Part shown: positions 34,334 through 43,431 of the stretch, in pieces | How positions within the stretch are numbered: the first letter of the stretch is position 1 | How the letters are laid out: every line of letters begins with the position of its first letter | Source of the DNA: an uncultured Acidaminococcus sp. | Lineage (GTDB): Bacteria > Bacillota > Negativicutes > Acidaminococcales > Acidaminococcaceae | DNA: 64,000 nucleotides | Direction of reading: 5' to 3' | Assembly (NCBI GenBank): GCA_900554515.1 | Contig: USHN01000004.1 | Span: 66,559 to 130,558 of the forward strand | The notes under the pieces: model-generated | Database searches by the model: none | What the model was told of the DNA's origin: nothing | What the model saw: the letters and a program-made list of their open reading frames with translations, nothing else | Translations under genes and position numbers: made by a program

Positions 34334-35152
34334 TTGGATAGAAGCCAGATAAAAATGAAGTTAATGGAATATGTTGCCAAGGGGATGGAAGTCCCCCGGA
34401 TGGATATGATTAAGACGCCGGAGCAGATTGCAGGGATCCGGGAAGCCGGAAAAATCAATACCGGCGTGCTGGATGCTGTGGAAAAACAGATTAAGGCAGG
34501 CATGACTACGGATGATATTAATACCATCGTGTACGACTATACCATTGCCCATCATGGGATTCCGGCCTGTTTGAATTATGAGGGCTTTCCCAAAAGCGTT
34601 TGCACCAGCGTTAATAATGTCATTTGTCATGGCATCCCCGATCCGCACCAGGTATTAAAAAGCGGGGATATCGTGAATGTGGATGCCACCACGATTTTTA
34701 ATGGGTATGTAGGGGATGCGTCCCGGATGTTCATGCTTGGCAAAGTGAACGCAGAACGCAAAAGCCTGGTGGGCATCACCAAAGAATGTCTGCATGTGGG
34801 CATGAAAAATGCGGTGGGCTGGAAAAATACCCTGGGGGATATTGGCGCTGCCATTCAGGCTTTTGCCCACAAACATCACTGCTCCGTAGTCCGGGAGTTT
34901 GGCGGTCATGGGGTGGGGCTGGAAATGCACGAGGATCCTTTTGTTTCCCATGTAGGCAAACGGGGCACGGGCATGCTCTTGGTCCCGGGCATGGTGATTA
35001 CTATTGAACCTATGATTAATGCAGGAACACCGGAACTCTATGTGGACGAAGAAGATAGCTGGACGGTGTACACTGCGGATGGGAAGCCATCTGCCCAGTG
35101 GGAGCATACGCTACTCATTACGGAGGGCGAACCGGAAATTTTAAGCTGGTAA
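34334..35152 (+). CDS. map: Methionine aminopeptidase type I
   Basis: About 272 residues. It removes the initiator Met from new proteins. The di-metal ligands are visible as Asp in VNVDATTIFNGYVGDASRMF (two Asp), His in REFGGHGVGLEMHED and two Glu, TIEPMIN and WEHTLLITE. The start is uncertain: an ATG at 34295 has no ribosome binding site, while a TTG at 34334 follows AGAGGGGG at a reasonable distance and is preferred. Either choice gives a short N-terminal extension over the basic enzyme. Confidence 0.9.
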   Translation: MDRSQIKMKLMEYVAKGMEVPRMDMIKTPEQIAGIREAGKINTGVLDAVEKQIKAGMTTDDINTIVYDYTIAHHGIPACLNYEGFPKSVCTSVNNVICHGIPDPHQVLKSGDIVNVDATTIFNGYVGDASRMFMLGKVNAERKSLVGITKECLHVGMKNAVGWKNTLGDIGAAIQAFAHKHHCSVVREFGGHGVGLEMHEDPFVSHVGKRGTGMLLVPGMVITIEPMINAGTPELYVDEEDSWTVYTADGKPSAQWEHTLLITEGEPEILSW

Positions 35153-35253
35153 TCGACTGCACTACAGTACGATGGTTTTAAGAAGCTGCGAAAAAAATAA
35201 TAGACGCAGCGCAGGGAAACTTTGCAGTCCCTGTGAAAGAAAGGATGAGAACT

Positions 35254-35769
35254 ATGGAATTTTTGGAATTGGCTAAGACAAGATACTCTGTACGGAAATT
35301 TAGCGACAAACCCATTGAGCAGGAAAAACTGGATAAAATCCTGGAAGCGGCACGGGTTGCCCCTACGGCTCATAACTACCAGGCCTATCGGGTCTACGTG
35401 CTGAAAAGCCCGGAAGCCCTGGAAAAAATCCGGGCGCTGTCCCGTTGCGCTTTTAATGCACCGGTGGTGCTGATGGTAACCTACCGCAAAGATGAGGAAT
35501 GGGTAAACCCGTTTGAACATAGCATTCGCTCCGGGGAGCAGGACGCCAGCATTGTGGGCACTCATATGATGATGGAAGCCTGGGACCTGGGCATTGGATC
35601 CTGCTGGGTTAATTTCCTGCCGGTATCTAAAACCGCAGATACGTTTGAACTAAAAGACAACGAAGTACCCCTGTTCCTGCTTCCTATTGGGTATCCTGCA
35701 GAAGGAGCCCATCCTGCTCATTTGCATGACGAACGCAGAAGCAACGAAGAGCTGGTAAAAGTATTATAA
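35254..35769 (+). CDS. Nitroreductase family protein
   Basis: A 171-residue FMN-dependent oxidoreductase. RYSVRKFSDKPIEQEKLDKI at the N-terminus binds FMN, followed by AARVAPTAHNYQAYR. The later LGIGSCWVNF and LLPIGYPAEG are family landmarks. The substrate is unknown; such enzymes reduce nitro compounds, quinones or flavins. The ATG at 35254 has nine bases from AAAGAAAGG, better than the ATG at 35245. Confidence 0.88.
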   Translation: MEFLELAKTRYSVRKFSDKPIEQEKLDKILEAARVAPTAHNYQAYRVYVLKSPEALEKIRALSRCAFNAPVVLMVTYRKDEEWVNPFEHSIRSGEQDASIVGTHMMMEAWDLGIGSCWVNFLPVSKTADTFELKDNEVPLFLLPIGYPAEGAHPAHLHDERRSNEELVKVL

Positions 35770-35774
35770 AAATT

Positions 35775-35805
35775 AGCTGTCGGGAATTTTCCGACAGCTT
35801 TTTTT
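35775..35805 (+). terminator. Terminator of the nitroreductase gene
   Basis: A 9-bp stem AGCTGTCGG / CCGACAGCT with a 7-base loop and six further T. Confidence 0.88.
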
Positions 35806-35880
35806 ATCCGGTGAACCAGTATATAATGGTATGTGTAGTGAAAAATAACAACCGGAAATCTGTTACAAAGGAGAAAACTT

Positions 35881-37347
35881 ATGCCCTGTACAACGTTATT
35901 GGTTGGGAAAAAAGCAAGTTATGACGGTTCTACCCTGATGGCACGAAACGAGGATGCTCCTTCGGGAAAATTCACACCGAAAAAATTTGTCGTGGTAAAG
36001 CCGGAAGAACAGCCCCGGCACTACCAGAGTGTAATTTCCAAGGTGCAAATTGACCTGCCGGAGAATCCTCTGCGTTATACGGCCATGCCTAATGCCTTGC
36101 CGGACGAAGGCATCTGGGGAGAAGCAGGCATCAACAGCGAAAATGTCGCCATGAGCGAAACGGAAACCATTACCAGTAATTATCGGGTATTGGGAGCAGA
36201 TCCTTTGGTACCGGGCGGCATTGGGGAAGAAGATTTCCTCACCATTGTATTGCCTTACATTCATACGGCCCGGGAAGGGGTGCTGCGGCTGGGAAAACTC
36301 CTGGAACAATACGGCACCTACGAGATGAACGGAATCGGCTTCCAGGACGTGCATGAAATCTGGTGGATGGAAACCATCGGCGGACACCATTGGATTGCCA
36401 AACGGGTGCCGGATGAGGATGTTGTTGTGATGCCTAACCAGCAGGGCATTGATTATTTTGATATGGTAGATGCCTTTGGAGCGCAAAAAGAGCATTTGTG
36501 TTCGGCGGATTTGCTGGAGTTTATCCAGTCCTATCATTTGGATTTGACTATGGATGCTGACAGAACGGAACTTCTGGCCAACGACAGGGCCTTTGACTGC
36601 CGCTCTGCGTTCGGCAGCCATGACGATGCGGATCATACGTACAATACACCCCGTGCCTGGTATATGTTAAAACACCTGATTCCTTTCAGCGTAGACTGGG
36701 AGGGAGAGGAGCCTACATTTTGCCCGGAAGATGATGATCTGCCCTGGTCCGTAGAACCGGATCGGAAAGTTACCATAGAGGATGTAAAATATCTTCTCAG
36801 CAGCCATTATCAAGGCACCCGTTTTGACCCCTACGGACACAAAGGAGATGCCTCTGAACGGGGAAAATATCGTCCCATCGGGATCAATCGGAACAATTTC
36901 CTGGCCTGCACCCAATTGCGTCCTCACATGCCCAAAGGGAAAATGGCCATAGAATGGATTACTATGAGCTGCAATGTGTACAATGCTTTCGTTCCACTCT
37001 ATACCAATATAGAATGTACGCCGGAATATTTTTCTACAACCGGAAACACACCGGACACCAACCAGTTTTATTGGGCTAACAGGCTGATTGCGGCATTGGC
37101 GGATCCGCATTTTGCCCAGTGTGCCAATATTATTGAGCGGTATCAAAACGCAGTAGGCGGCAAGGCACATGCTTTATTGAATGCATCTGATCGGGAGAAG
37201 GCAGGAAAAACCGTTTCTCGTAAATTGGAAGCTGCCAATGAAGCCATGGCTGCTATGGTTAAGGAAGAAACCACGAAGGCACTGGGAGACGTGCTGTATG
37301 TTGCCAGCTGTGCCATGAAAAACGGCTTTGCCCGTTCTGACGCCTAA
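35881..37347 (+). CDS. C69-family dipeptidase
   Basis: A 488-residue peptidase of the PepD/C69 type (Ntn hydrolase fold). The catalytic Cys is residue 3 (MPCTTLLVG), exposed after N-terminal processing, and is followed by the family pattern YDGSTLMARNEDAPSG. Further landmarks are AGINSENVAMSETETI and EIWWMETIGGHHWIAKRVPD. It hydrolyses dipeptides in the cytosol and fits a peptide- and amino-acid-fermenting lifestyle. AAAGGAG precedes the ATG; a -10 box TATAAT is at 35822-35827. Confidence 0.92.
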   Translation: MPCTTLLVGKKASYDGSTLMARNEDAPSGKFTPKKFVVVKPEEQPRHYQSVISKVQIDLPENPLRYTAMPNALPDEGIWGEAGINSENVAMSETETITSNYRVLGADPLVPGGIGEEDFLTIVLPYIHTAREGVLRLGKLLEQYGTYEMNGIGFQDVHEIWWMETIGGHHWIAKRVPDEDVVVMPNQQGIDYFDMVDAFGAQKEHLCSADLLEFIQSYHLDLTMDADRTELLANDRAFDCRSAFGSHDDADHTYNTPRAWYMLKHLIPFSVDWEGEEPTFCPEDDDLPWSVEPDRKVTIEDVKYLLSSHYQGTRFDPYGHKGDASERGKYRPIGINRNNFLACTQLRPHMPKGKMAIEWITMSCNVYNAFVPLYTNIECTPEYFSTTGNTPDTNQFYWANRLIAALADPHFAQCANIIERYQNAVGGKAHALLNASDREKAGKTVSRKLEAANEAMAAMVKEETTKALGDVLYVASCAMKNGFARSDA

Positions 37348-37350
37348 GCG

Positions 37351-38448
37351 ATGAAAGCAAAATGGCTTATTTTGTGCGGCCTGCTGCTTTCTCTTACTGG
37401 GTGCGCTTTGGGAGCCGCACCCAGTAAGATTGGGACAGAGACGGCAGCAGAGCGCACGGTGGAAAGAGAAAACTATACGCCCCGTAAAGTGAATGGGGGG
37501 GTACATCTGGTGTGGGACTGGCAACCAGAAGATGGCAGCGCCTCTCAGATCTTGGAACAGGAAAAACTACAGGGGATTAATGTAGTTTCCCCCAAATGGT
37601 TTGAGATTGCAGATGAAAACGGCAGAATTACCAATAAAAACGGGGATACGTCCTATGTGGAAAAGGCCCATGCCAAAGGGTATATCGTATGGCCGTTGAT
37701 TACTAATGGATTTAACCCGGACCGCACACGGAAACTGCTGCATAATCCTGCCGCACGACAGCAGGTGTTGCAGCAGCTTCTATCGCTTTGCAAAACGCTG
37801 CAACTAGATGGAATCAATCTGGATTTTGAAAATATCCATCCGGAGGACCGGGAGCGTCTGACCGATTTTGTGGGCGACATTGCTGAAGCACTGCATGCCA
37901 GCAATCTCACGGTCAGCATTGACGTGACCATTCCGTCATCCAATGGCAACTAGTCCCGCTGCTATGACCGGGGAGCGCTCTCTGCCAAAACGGATTATGT
38001 GATGCTGATGGCCTACGATGAACATTACCGCAAGTCCAAAATCGCTGGTTCTGTAGCCAGTCTGCCCTGGGTAGAAGCGGGGATTAAGGCAACGCTGGCA
38101 GAAAAAGTGCCCAAAGAAAAACTGGTGCTGGGGATGCCGCTATACATGCGGGACTGGACAATTGACAAAAGTGGGCAAGTTTCCGCTAAAACGCTTTCCA
38201 TGAGCGGAGCAGCGCAACTGCTTAAAGAGAAAACGTTGGTTCCTCAATGGCTTTCGGACAAAGGACAATATTATTTTTCTTATACGGATGAAAAGGGCCA
38301 GCAGCACCAAGTGTGGCAGGAAGAGGCTCGGTCTTTGCTTTTAAAAGCGGCTCTTGTCAGCCGGTACGATTTGGCAGGAAGTTGCTATTGGCGTAAAGGT
38401 CTGGAAACCCCGGATGTTTGGCCAAAGCTGGCAGCTGTTATGACATAA
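37351..38448 (+). pseudogene. GH18-type (YaaH-like) lipoprotein gene interrupted by an in-frame TAG
   Basis: The two parts, 37351-37953 and 37954-38448, are in the same frame and separated only by TAG at 37951-37953. Part one has a lipoprotein signal (LLLSLTGC, Cys about 18) and the GH18 catalytic motif DGINLDFE. Part two continues SRCYDRGALSAKTDYVMLMAYDEHYR and LVLGMPLYMRDW, the expected GH18 continuation. Related proteins usually have Trp at the stop position (TGG to TAG). The product would be a cell-surface glycosidase of the spore-cortex/chitinase-like type. Nothing else is decayed, so the mutation is recent, an assembly error, or subject to read-through. Confidence 0.85.
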
Positions 38449-38490
38449 AAAAATCAGCCGTTCTCTATTAGAGAGAATGGCTGATTTTTT
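38447..38490. terminator. Bidirectional terminator between GH18 gene and cstA
   Basis: A long stem: AAAATCAGCC-g-TTCTCT (to 38466) pairs with AGAGAA-t-GGCTGATTTTTT (38472-38489) around a short loop. A-run and T-run on the two sides suit both convergent genes. Confidence 0.85.
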
Positions 38491-38500
38491 TCGTTGCAGC

Positions 38501-40177
38501 TTATTTTGCAGGAACAGGTTTTGCACTGCTGTTAAAAAGTTCTTTGGTGCAGTTCTTTACCACCATAATGGCAAGGAACATGAGGCATAGAGCCACCACC
38601 AACTGCAGCCCATCCACCATGACGACGAAGCTACCGGCGCTCAGTTTTCCAAAAATATTGTAGATGGTGAGGCACAGCGCACTCATGGTCACGATGAACA
38701 TGAAAGTCATGGGGATATAGAGCATGAAGCTCTTGCGTCCCGTAGCTTTCAGGAATACAGCCAGGGCAATCAGCACTAAGGAACTGATCAGCTGGTTGGC
38801 AGAACCAAACAGCGGCCAGATATTCATGTAGCCGCCCAGGCAGAGCAGGTAGCTGGGAATCAAGGTGGCGATGGTAGCCACATAGGTATTGCTGAAAAAT
38901 TTCGCTGCAGCACCCTGTTCTGTACCGTCTTTGGGAGAAAGCAGTTCCTGCAGTACCATGCGCCCGATACGGGTAACGGCATCAATGGTGGTCATAGCTA
39001 GAGCCGACACGCACATGGTTACGATACAGGTAGAAACATATTGAGGAATGCCAAACATGGTGAAATATCCGCCAATGGCATTCCCAAAGATGGCAAACGG
39101 GGTTGCTTTCGGCAGTTGCCCATTAACGGCAACAGAACCGGCGATAACCAGGGAAACCACGCCTAAGGTGGATTCTACCAGCATGGCACCATAGCCAACT
39201 GGCAGCATGTCTTTTTCGTTAGAAATTGTCTTGGAAGAAGTACCTGAGGAAACCAGGCTATGGAAACCAGAAACGGCACCGCAGGCAATGGTAATGAAAA
39301 GAATCGGGAACAAAGGCTGTTTACCTACCGTAAAGGAGGTAAATGCCGGCATGGTAATGGTGGGGTTAGCCACAACAATGCCAACGACACCGGCTAAAAT
39401 CATGCCCAGTAGCAGAAAAACGCTCAGATAATCACGAGGTTCAATTAGAAGCCACATGGGCAGGATGGAAGCAATGAAGCAGTATGCATAGGTTACGTAC
39501 AGCCAGGTGGACCGGCTGGCGAACATAGGATACTGAATGCCCAGTCCAATCATTACGACCATGGCGACAATGCCAAGCACAACCTCGGCGGCGCCATGAA
39601 TATGAAAACGACGGGTTACTACGCCGAAAACCATAGCAACAAAAATATAAATCATGGAGATGGACGCGGCGGAAGCGTTCGGCCCCAGTGCAGCACCGGT
39701 TTTGGAAAAGCCATTAAAGGTGCTGGCCATGATGTCGGAAAAGGCCGCAATAACAATCAGGCAGAACAGCCAGGCAAACATTAGAAAAAATTGTGCGCCT
39801 GTTTTTCCTACGTACTGTTCAATCAATTTCCCCATGGATTTACCATCATTTTTCACAGAGGCATAGAGTGCGGTAAAATCCTGTACAGCTCCGAAAAATA
39901 CGCCGCCAACCAAAATCCATAAGAATGCAGGAACCCAACCGAACATAGCGGCAATAATCGGGCCGGTTACAGGGCCGGCACCTGTAATAGAAGAAAACTG
40001 ATGGGCGAAAACTGTAAAACGGGAGGACGGCACAAAATCCTTGTCATCCTTGAACCGGAAGGCCGGTGTTTTGGCATCGGGTTCAATCCCCCAGGTCTTT
40101 ACCAGCCAGCGGCCATAAAATAAATAGGCACAGACAAAAAACACGATCGAAAAACAGACAAGTGTTAATCCATTCAT
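38501..40177 (-). CDS. cstA: Carbon starvation protein CstA (peptide/pyruvate transporter)
   Basis: A 558-residue membrane protein with about 16 segments. The family signatures are FTVFAHQFSSITGAGPVTGP near the N-terminus, GAVQDFTALYASVKNDGKSMG, and SGFHSLVSSGTSSKTISNEKD. CstA-type proteins import peptides or pyruvate. The ATG at 40177 follows GAGGGAG and matches the usual N-terminus. It begins two bases after the stop of a 15-codon upstream reading frame that spans an attenuator-like hairpin. Confidence 0.95.
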   Translation of the reverse strand: MNGLTLVCFSIVFFVCAYLFYGRWLVKTWGIEPDAKTPAFRFKDDKDFVPSSRFTVFAHQFSSITGAGPVTGPIIAAMFGWVPAFLWILVGGVFFGAVQDFTALYASVKNDGKSMGKLIEQYVGKTGAQFFLMFAWLFCLIVIAAFSDIMASTFNGFSKTGAALGPNASAASISMIYIFVAMVFGVVTRRFHIHGAAEVVLGIVAMVVMIGLGIQYPMFASRSTWLYVTYAYCFIASILPMWLLIEPRDYLSVFLLLGMILAGVVGIVVANPTITMPAFTSFTVGKQPLFPILFITIACGAVSGFHSLVSSGTSSKTISNEKDMLPVGYGAMLVESTLGVVSLVIAGSVAVNGQLPKATPFAIFGNAIGGYFTMFGIPQYVSTCIVTMCVSALAMTTIDAVTRIGRMVLQELLSPKDGTEQGAAAKFFSNTYVATIATLIPSYLLCLGGYMNIWPLFGSANQLISSLVLIALAVFLKATGRKSFMLYIPMTFMFIVTMSALCLTIYNIFGKLSAGSFVVMVDGLQLVVALCLMFLAIMVVKNCTKELFNSSAKPVPAK

Positions 40178-40179
40178 CC

Positions 40180-40227
40180 TCAACCACTCCCTCGAAAAAA
40201 ATTGGCGCTTGCTCCAAGCGCCGTCAT
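40180..40227 (-). CDS. Possible 15-codon leader peptide upstream of cstA
   Basis: An ATG at 40227 (minus strand) opens a 15-codon frame (MTALGASANFFRGSG) ending in TGA two bases before the cstA ATG. The frame runs straight through the hairpin and U-run at 40195-40222, so translating it would disrupt the hairpin. A weak AAGG lies about 10 bases upstream. Whether it is translated is unproven. Confidence 0.35.
   Translation of the reverse strand: MTALGASANFFRGSG
40195..40222 (-). terminator. Attenuator-like terminator in the cstA leader
   Basis: On the minus strand GGCGCTTG-gag-CAAGCGCC (40204-40222) is an exact 8-bp hairpin, followed after AA by seven T (40195-40201). It lies between a promoter (TTGACA at 40277-40282 with TAGATT at 40254-40259) and the cstA start, so it can end transcription before the gene. 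Confidence 0.65.
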
Positions 40228-40459
40228 GATCGGATACCTTGTTATGGTTATATAATCTACCACGAATGAAAAACCGTGTCAACAGTTTTTTGTAAATATT
40301 GCGCATAAATTATAGAAAAGTGTTTAGAGAATGATGTACTTTAGCCGAATAAAAGAGAAAAGTCTTTGTATAAAGGACCTTTCTCCGAATTGCCAGATTA
40401 ATTGTATTTTGCCGGTGAACAATAATCTTTTAGCTGGGGACAAAAGAAAGCTCGGAAAT

Positions 40460-40484
40460 AAAAAAGAACGCCGCTAAGGCGTTC
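40460..40484 (-). terminator. Terminator of the small Tyr/Asp-rich gene
   Basis: On the minus strand GAACGCC-ttagc-GGCGTTC followed by six T. It begins 11 bases after the stop codon at 40496. Confidence 0.82.
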
Positions 40485-40495
40485 TCATCATACCT

Positions 40496-40681
40496 TCATT
40501 CATAGTGATTCAGAATGTTTCTGACTCGTTCTTTCTTGGTTTTAGGGATTTTCCATTCATAGTTGCGAAAATTGTTTTCCTTGTGGTCCGTGGAATAATC
40601 CGCATAATCAAAATCATAATCCCGCTCATAGCTGCGGTTATAGTCTCCGTGTCCGTCATCAGCGTACCAGGTTCCCAGCAT
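40496..40681 (-). CDS. Small Asp/Tyr-rich protein of unknown function
   Basis: A 61-residue soluble protein with an N-terminal half dominated by Asp, Tyr and Gly (WYADDGHGDYNRSYERDYDF) and a basic C-terminus (KIPKTKKERVRN). No known domain and no signal peptide. It stands as its own unit: AGAGGGA nine bases before the ATG, a likely promoter (TTGTAT with an extended TAAAAT) about 45 bases upstream, and a clean terminator. Low-complexity composition makes distant homology hard to judge. Confidence 0.65.
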   Translation of the reverse strand: MLGTWYADDGHGDYNRSYERDYDFDYADYSTDHKENNFRNYEWKIPKTKKERVRNILNHYE

Positions 40682-40797
40682 ATAATTGTCCCTCTTTCTT
40701 TCCTTACTACTAGCAATTTTACCACGGACAGGGTAAAATACAAGAAAAGAGTCCTTTTGAAAAATTTCGACAGTTTGCGGAAAGGATGTGGAATCCC

Positions 40798-41658
40798 TTG
40801 AGACTCGTCACATTTGCCTATGACAACGACATACAAGTAGGAATTATCTCAGAGGATGGTACAAAAGTTATACCGGCCAATAAGTATACGGATATGTTTG
40901 ATCTGATTAAGCGTAGCAGCCTGGATGAATTGATGCAGATTGAAGGGATGTCCATGGGGGCCATTCCGTTTTCCCATGTGAAACTTTTGGCGCCGATTCC
41001 CTGTCCTTTGAATGACATTATCTGCCTGGGGATTAACTATAAGGCCCACGACGAAGAATTGCCGGATGCCTACCTTCCGGAAAAAGTGGTACAGCGGAAT
41101 GTGCCCGTGTATTTTTCTAAGCGGGTGGATCGTTGTACAGATCCTGGGGGCTTTATTGACGGGCATTTCGATTTGGTTCACCAACTGGATTACGAATGTG
41201 AATTGGCCGTTATTATTGGGAAAGAAGCCAAAAACGTTCCGGAAGAGGATGTTTTTGATTATATCTATGGGTATACCATTATTAATGATGTCACGGCACG
41301 GGATGTGCAGGTGGCACACAAGCAGTGGTACTTTGGAAAAAGCCTGGATACCTTTGCGCCCATGGGGCCCTGTATCGTGACCGCCGATGAATTTCCTGCC
41401 CAGCCGGCGCTGCGTCTTACCACAACTGTGAACGGGGAGCTGCGGCAGGACAGCAATACTGGCCTGTTGGTGCACAGCATTCCTTATATTGTCAGCGAAT
41501 TGACCCAGGGCATGACGCTGCGTCCGGGAACCATCATAGCAACCGGCACGCCGGCTGGCACTGGCATAGGTTTCAATCCGCCGAAATTCCTGCAGCCTGG
41601 AGATGTGGTCGAGTGCAGTATTGAAGGCATTGGGACGTTGTGCAACACCGTGAAATAG
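40798..41658 (+). CDS. Fumarylacetoacetate hydrolase family protein
   Basis: A 286-residue FAH-fold enzyme. The metal site is CLGINYKAHDEE ... VPVYFSKR ... DYECELAVIIGKEA, with the later GYTIINDVTARDVQ and GKSLDTFAPMGPCIV. It acts on 2-keto/acylpyruvate-type substrates (hydrolase, hydratase or oxaloacetate decarboxylase). The TTG at 40798 is the preferred start because it gives the family N-terminus MRLVTF and 11 bases from GGAAAGGA; the ATG at 40786 sits directly on that ribosome binding site. Confidence 0.88.
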   Translation: MRLVTFAYDNDIQVGIISEDGTKVIPANKYTDMFDLIKRSSLDELMQIEGMSMGAIPFSHVKLLAPIPCPLNDIICLGINYKAHDEELPDAYLPEKVVQRNVPVYFSKRVDRCTDPGGFIDGHFDLVHQLDYECELAVIIGKEAKNVPEEDVFDYIYGYTIINDVTARDVQVAHKQWYFGKSLDTFAPMGPCIVTADEFPAQPALRLTTTVNGELRQDSNTGLLVHSIPYIVSELTQGMTLRPGTIIATGTPAGTGIGFNPPKFLQPGDVVECSIEGIGTLCNTVK

Positions 41659-41661
41659 GCA

Positions 41662-41687
41662 ATAAAAAACGCTGCCTTGCAGCAGCG
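41662..41687 (-). terminator. Terminator of the tRNA-Val transcript
   Basis: On the minus strand CGCTGC-tgcaag-GCAGCG (41670-41687) followed by TTTTTT. It lies 12 bases past the tRNA 3' end. Confidence 0.7.
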
Positions 41688-41699
41688 GTACATTTTACA

Positions 41700-41776
41700 T
41701 GGTGGAACTAACTGGACTCGAACCAGTGACCCCCACGATGTCAACGTGGTACTCTAACCATCTGAGCTATAGTTCC
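41700..41776 (-). tRNA. tRNA-Val(GAC)
   Basis: A 77-base tRNA on the minus strand. The acceptor GGAACTA pairs with TAGTTCC, A73 and encoded CCA follow. The anticodon arm CCACG-TTGACAT-CGTGG gives GAC, and the T-arm ACTGG-TTCGAGT-CCAGT is exact. Single tRNA between the FAH gene and phoH. Confidence 0.95.
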
Positions 41777-41931
41777 AAATACAACAAATTTATTTTAGCC
41801 TCTATGACGGAGCTTTGTCAAGGGGCTTTTTGTTTCTTTTTTACGCAGGAAACGATATAATACAAAGTATAAATGAGTAGACGCAAGACGATTTGGCGCT
41901 TTGTATGAAATGGTGAGGAGGAGGAAAAAGT

Positions 41932-42969
41932 TTGCCTGAAAACACAGAAAAAAGGCTTGTTTTCCGGGACCCACGGGAGATGGTGGCTGTCCTGGGGAAA
42001 AATGATGAATACCTCCATGGTATGCAAAAAGTCCTGGCTTGTCAGCTGATCCCCCGGGGAAATGAAATTATTGCCCAGGGCGATGCCAAAAGTGTGGCAG
42101 ATGCCGAGAACTTGCTGGGGGAGTTATTGTATCTTTATCGTCAGGGGCTTCCTATTACGGAACACGACGTGAAATATAGCTTGAAACTGGTGCTGGAGGG
42201 GCAGCAGGAACAGCTGCACCACATGTTTACGGATACGGTGCTGACTACGGCGCAGGGAAAACAGGTGAAGGCCAAAACCTTGGGGCAGATGCAGTATCTG
42301 CACACCATCAACCAAAATGCGATTACTATTGCTATCGGCCCTGCCGGAACCGGTAAAACGTATTTAGCCGTAGCGATGGCCGTAAAAGCACTGAAAAATA
42401 AAGACGTGGAACGGATTATCCTCACCCGTCCTGCAGTGGAAGCAGGAGAAAAATTAGGCTTTTTGCCAGGGGACCTGCAGGAAAAGGTGGATCCTTATCT
42501 CAGACCTCTGTATGACGCCCTGTATGAAATGCTGGGCATGGACAGCTTTCAAAAAAATCTTCAGCGGGGAATTATTGAAGTTGCGCCGCTGGCCTATATG
42601 CGGGGACGTACCTTAAATGACGCCTTTATCATTTTGGATGAAGCGCAAAATACTACGCCGGAACAAATGCAGATGGCACTGACACGGTTCGGGTTTGGCT
42701 CGAAACTGGTGGTGACTGGTGATGCTACCCAGGTGGATCTGCCTGGGGGACGGCAATCCGGCTTAACCAATGCGGCGCAGGTACTGCGGGATGTTCCGGG
42801 TATCGGCATTATTCATTTCACGGAAAAAGATGTGGTGCGCCACGAAATTGTAGGCGCCATTATCAAAGCCTATGCCGCTTATGAAGCAGAAAAGAAAAAG
42901 CAGCAGGAAAGTGTAGCACGCAGAGAAAAAAGAAAGGGAGCAAAGTATGATCGTCACCTTGGAAAATGA
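41932..42969 (+). CDS. phoH: PhoH-family ATPase (PhoH/YbeZ)
   Basis: A 345-residue protein with an N-terminal KH-like/leader segment and a C-terminal P-loop ATPase: Walker A GPAGTGKTYLAVAMA, Walker B AFIILDEAQNTTPEQM. The stretch RGRTLNDAFIILDEAQ and VTGDATQVDLPGG are family signatures. It works with YbeY in RNA or ribosome metabolism. The TTG at 41932 follows GAGGAGGA with eight bases. It overlaps ybeY by 23 bases. Confidence 0.93.
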   Translation: MPENTEKRLVFRDPREMVAVLGKNDEYLHGMQKVLACQLIPRGNEIIAQGDAKSVADAENLLGELLYLYRQGLPITEHDVKYSLKLVLEGQQEQLHHMFTDTVLTTAQGKQVKAKTLGQMQYLHTINQNAITIAIGPAGTGKTYLAVAMAVKALKNKDVERIILTRPAVEAGEKLGFLPGDLQEKVDPYLRPLYDALYEMLGMDSFQKNLQRGIIEVAPLAYMRGRTLNDAFIILDEAQNTTPEQMQMALTRFGFGSKLVVTGDATQVDLPGGRQSGLTNAAQVLRDVPGIGIIHFTEKDVVRHEIVGAIIKAYAAYEAEKKKQQESVARREKRKGAKYDRHLGK

Positions 42970-43429
42970 CCAGGAAGAAATCCAAATCCCGGAAGAGCTG
43001 GAAGCCATCATAAAAAAAGCAATGGACGCTGCGGCTAAATTGGAAGGGGTAACACCCAATACAGAAGTGGATATTACCATTGTGGATAATGAAGAAATCC
43101 ATAGGCTGAACCGGGACTACCGAGGAGTTAACCGGCCCACGGACGTCCTTTCCTTTGCCCTGGATGAAGGAGAAGAAGAACCGGAAGTCATTGACGGGGA
43201 AGCAGAACATTTGTTAGGGGATATTATTATTTCTGCTCCGAAAGCGGTGGAACAGGGGGAAGAATTCGGACATGGGCTGACACGGGAAATGACCTATCTG
43301 GCGGTGCATGGTCTGCTGCATCTTTTAGGCTATGACCATATGGAAGAAGCGGATAAAAAAATTATGCGTGCCCATGAAGAAGCTATCTTAAAACAAATGG
43401 ATCTGGATGAAAGCCGCTTTGGAGGCTGA
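42947..43429 (+). CDS. ybeY: Endoribonuclease YbeY (rRNA maturation)
   Basis: A 160-residue metallo-endoribonuclease. The zinc motif HGLLHLLGYDH (three His) is intact, preceded by DYRGVNRPTDVLSFAL. It takes part in 16S rRNA 3' maturation and ribosome quality control. Starts inside the end of phoH; AAAGGGAG is present upstream. Confidence 0.96.
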   Translation: MIVTLENDQEEIQIPEELEAIIKKAMDAAAKLEGVTPNTEVDITIVDNEEIHRLNRDYRGVNRPTDVLSFALDEGEEEPEVIDGEAEHLLGDIIISAPKAVEQGEEFGHGLTREMTYLAVHGLLHLLGYDHMEEADKKIMRAHEEAILKQMDLDESRFGG

Positions 43430-43431
43430 GA

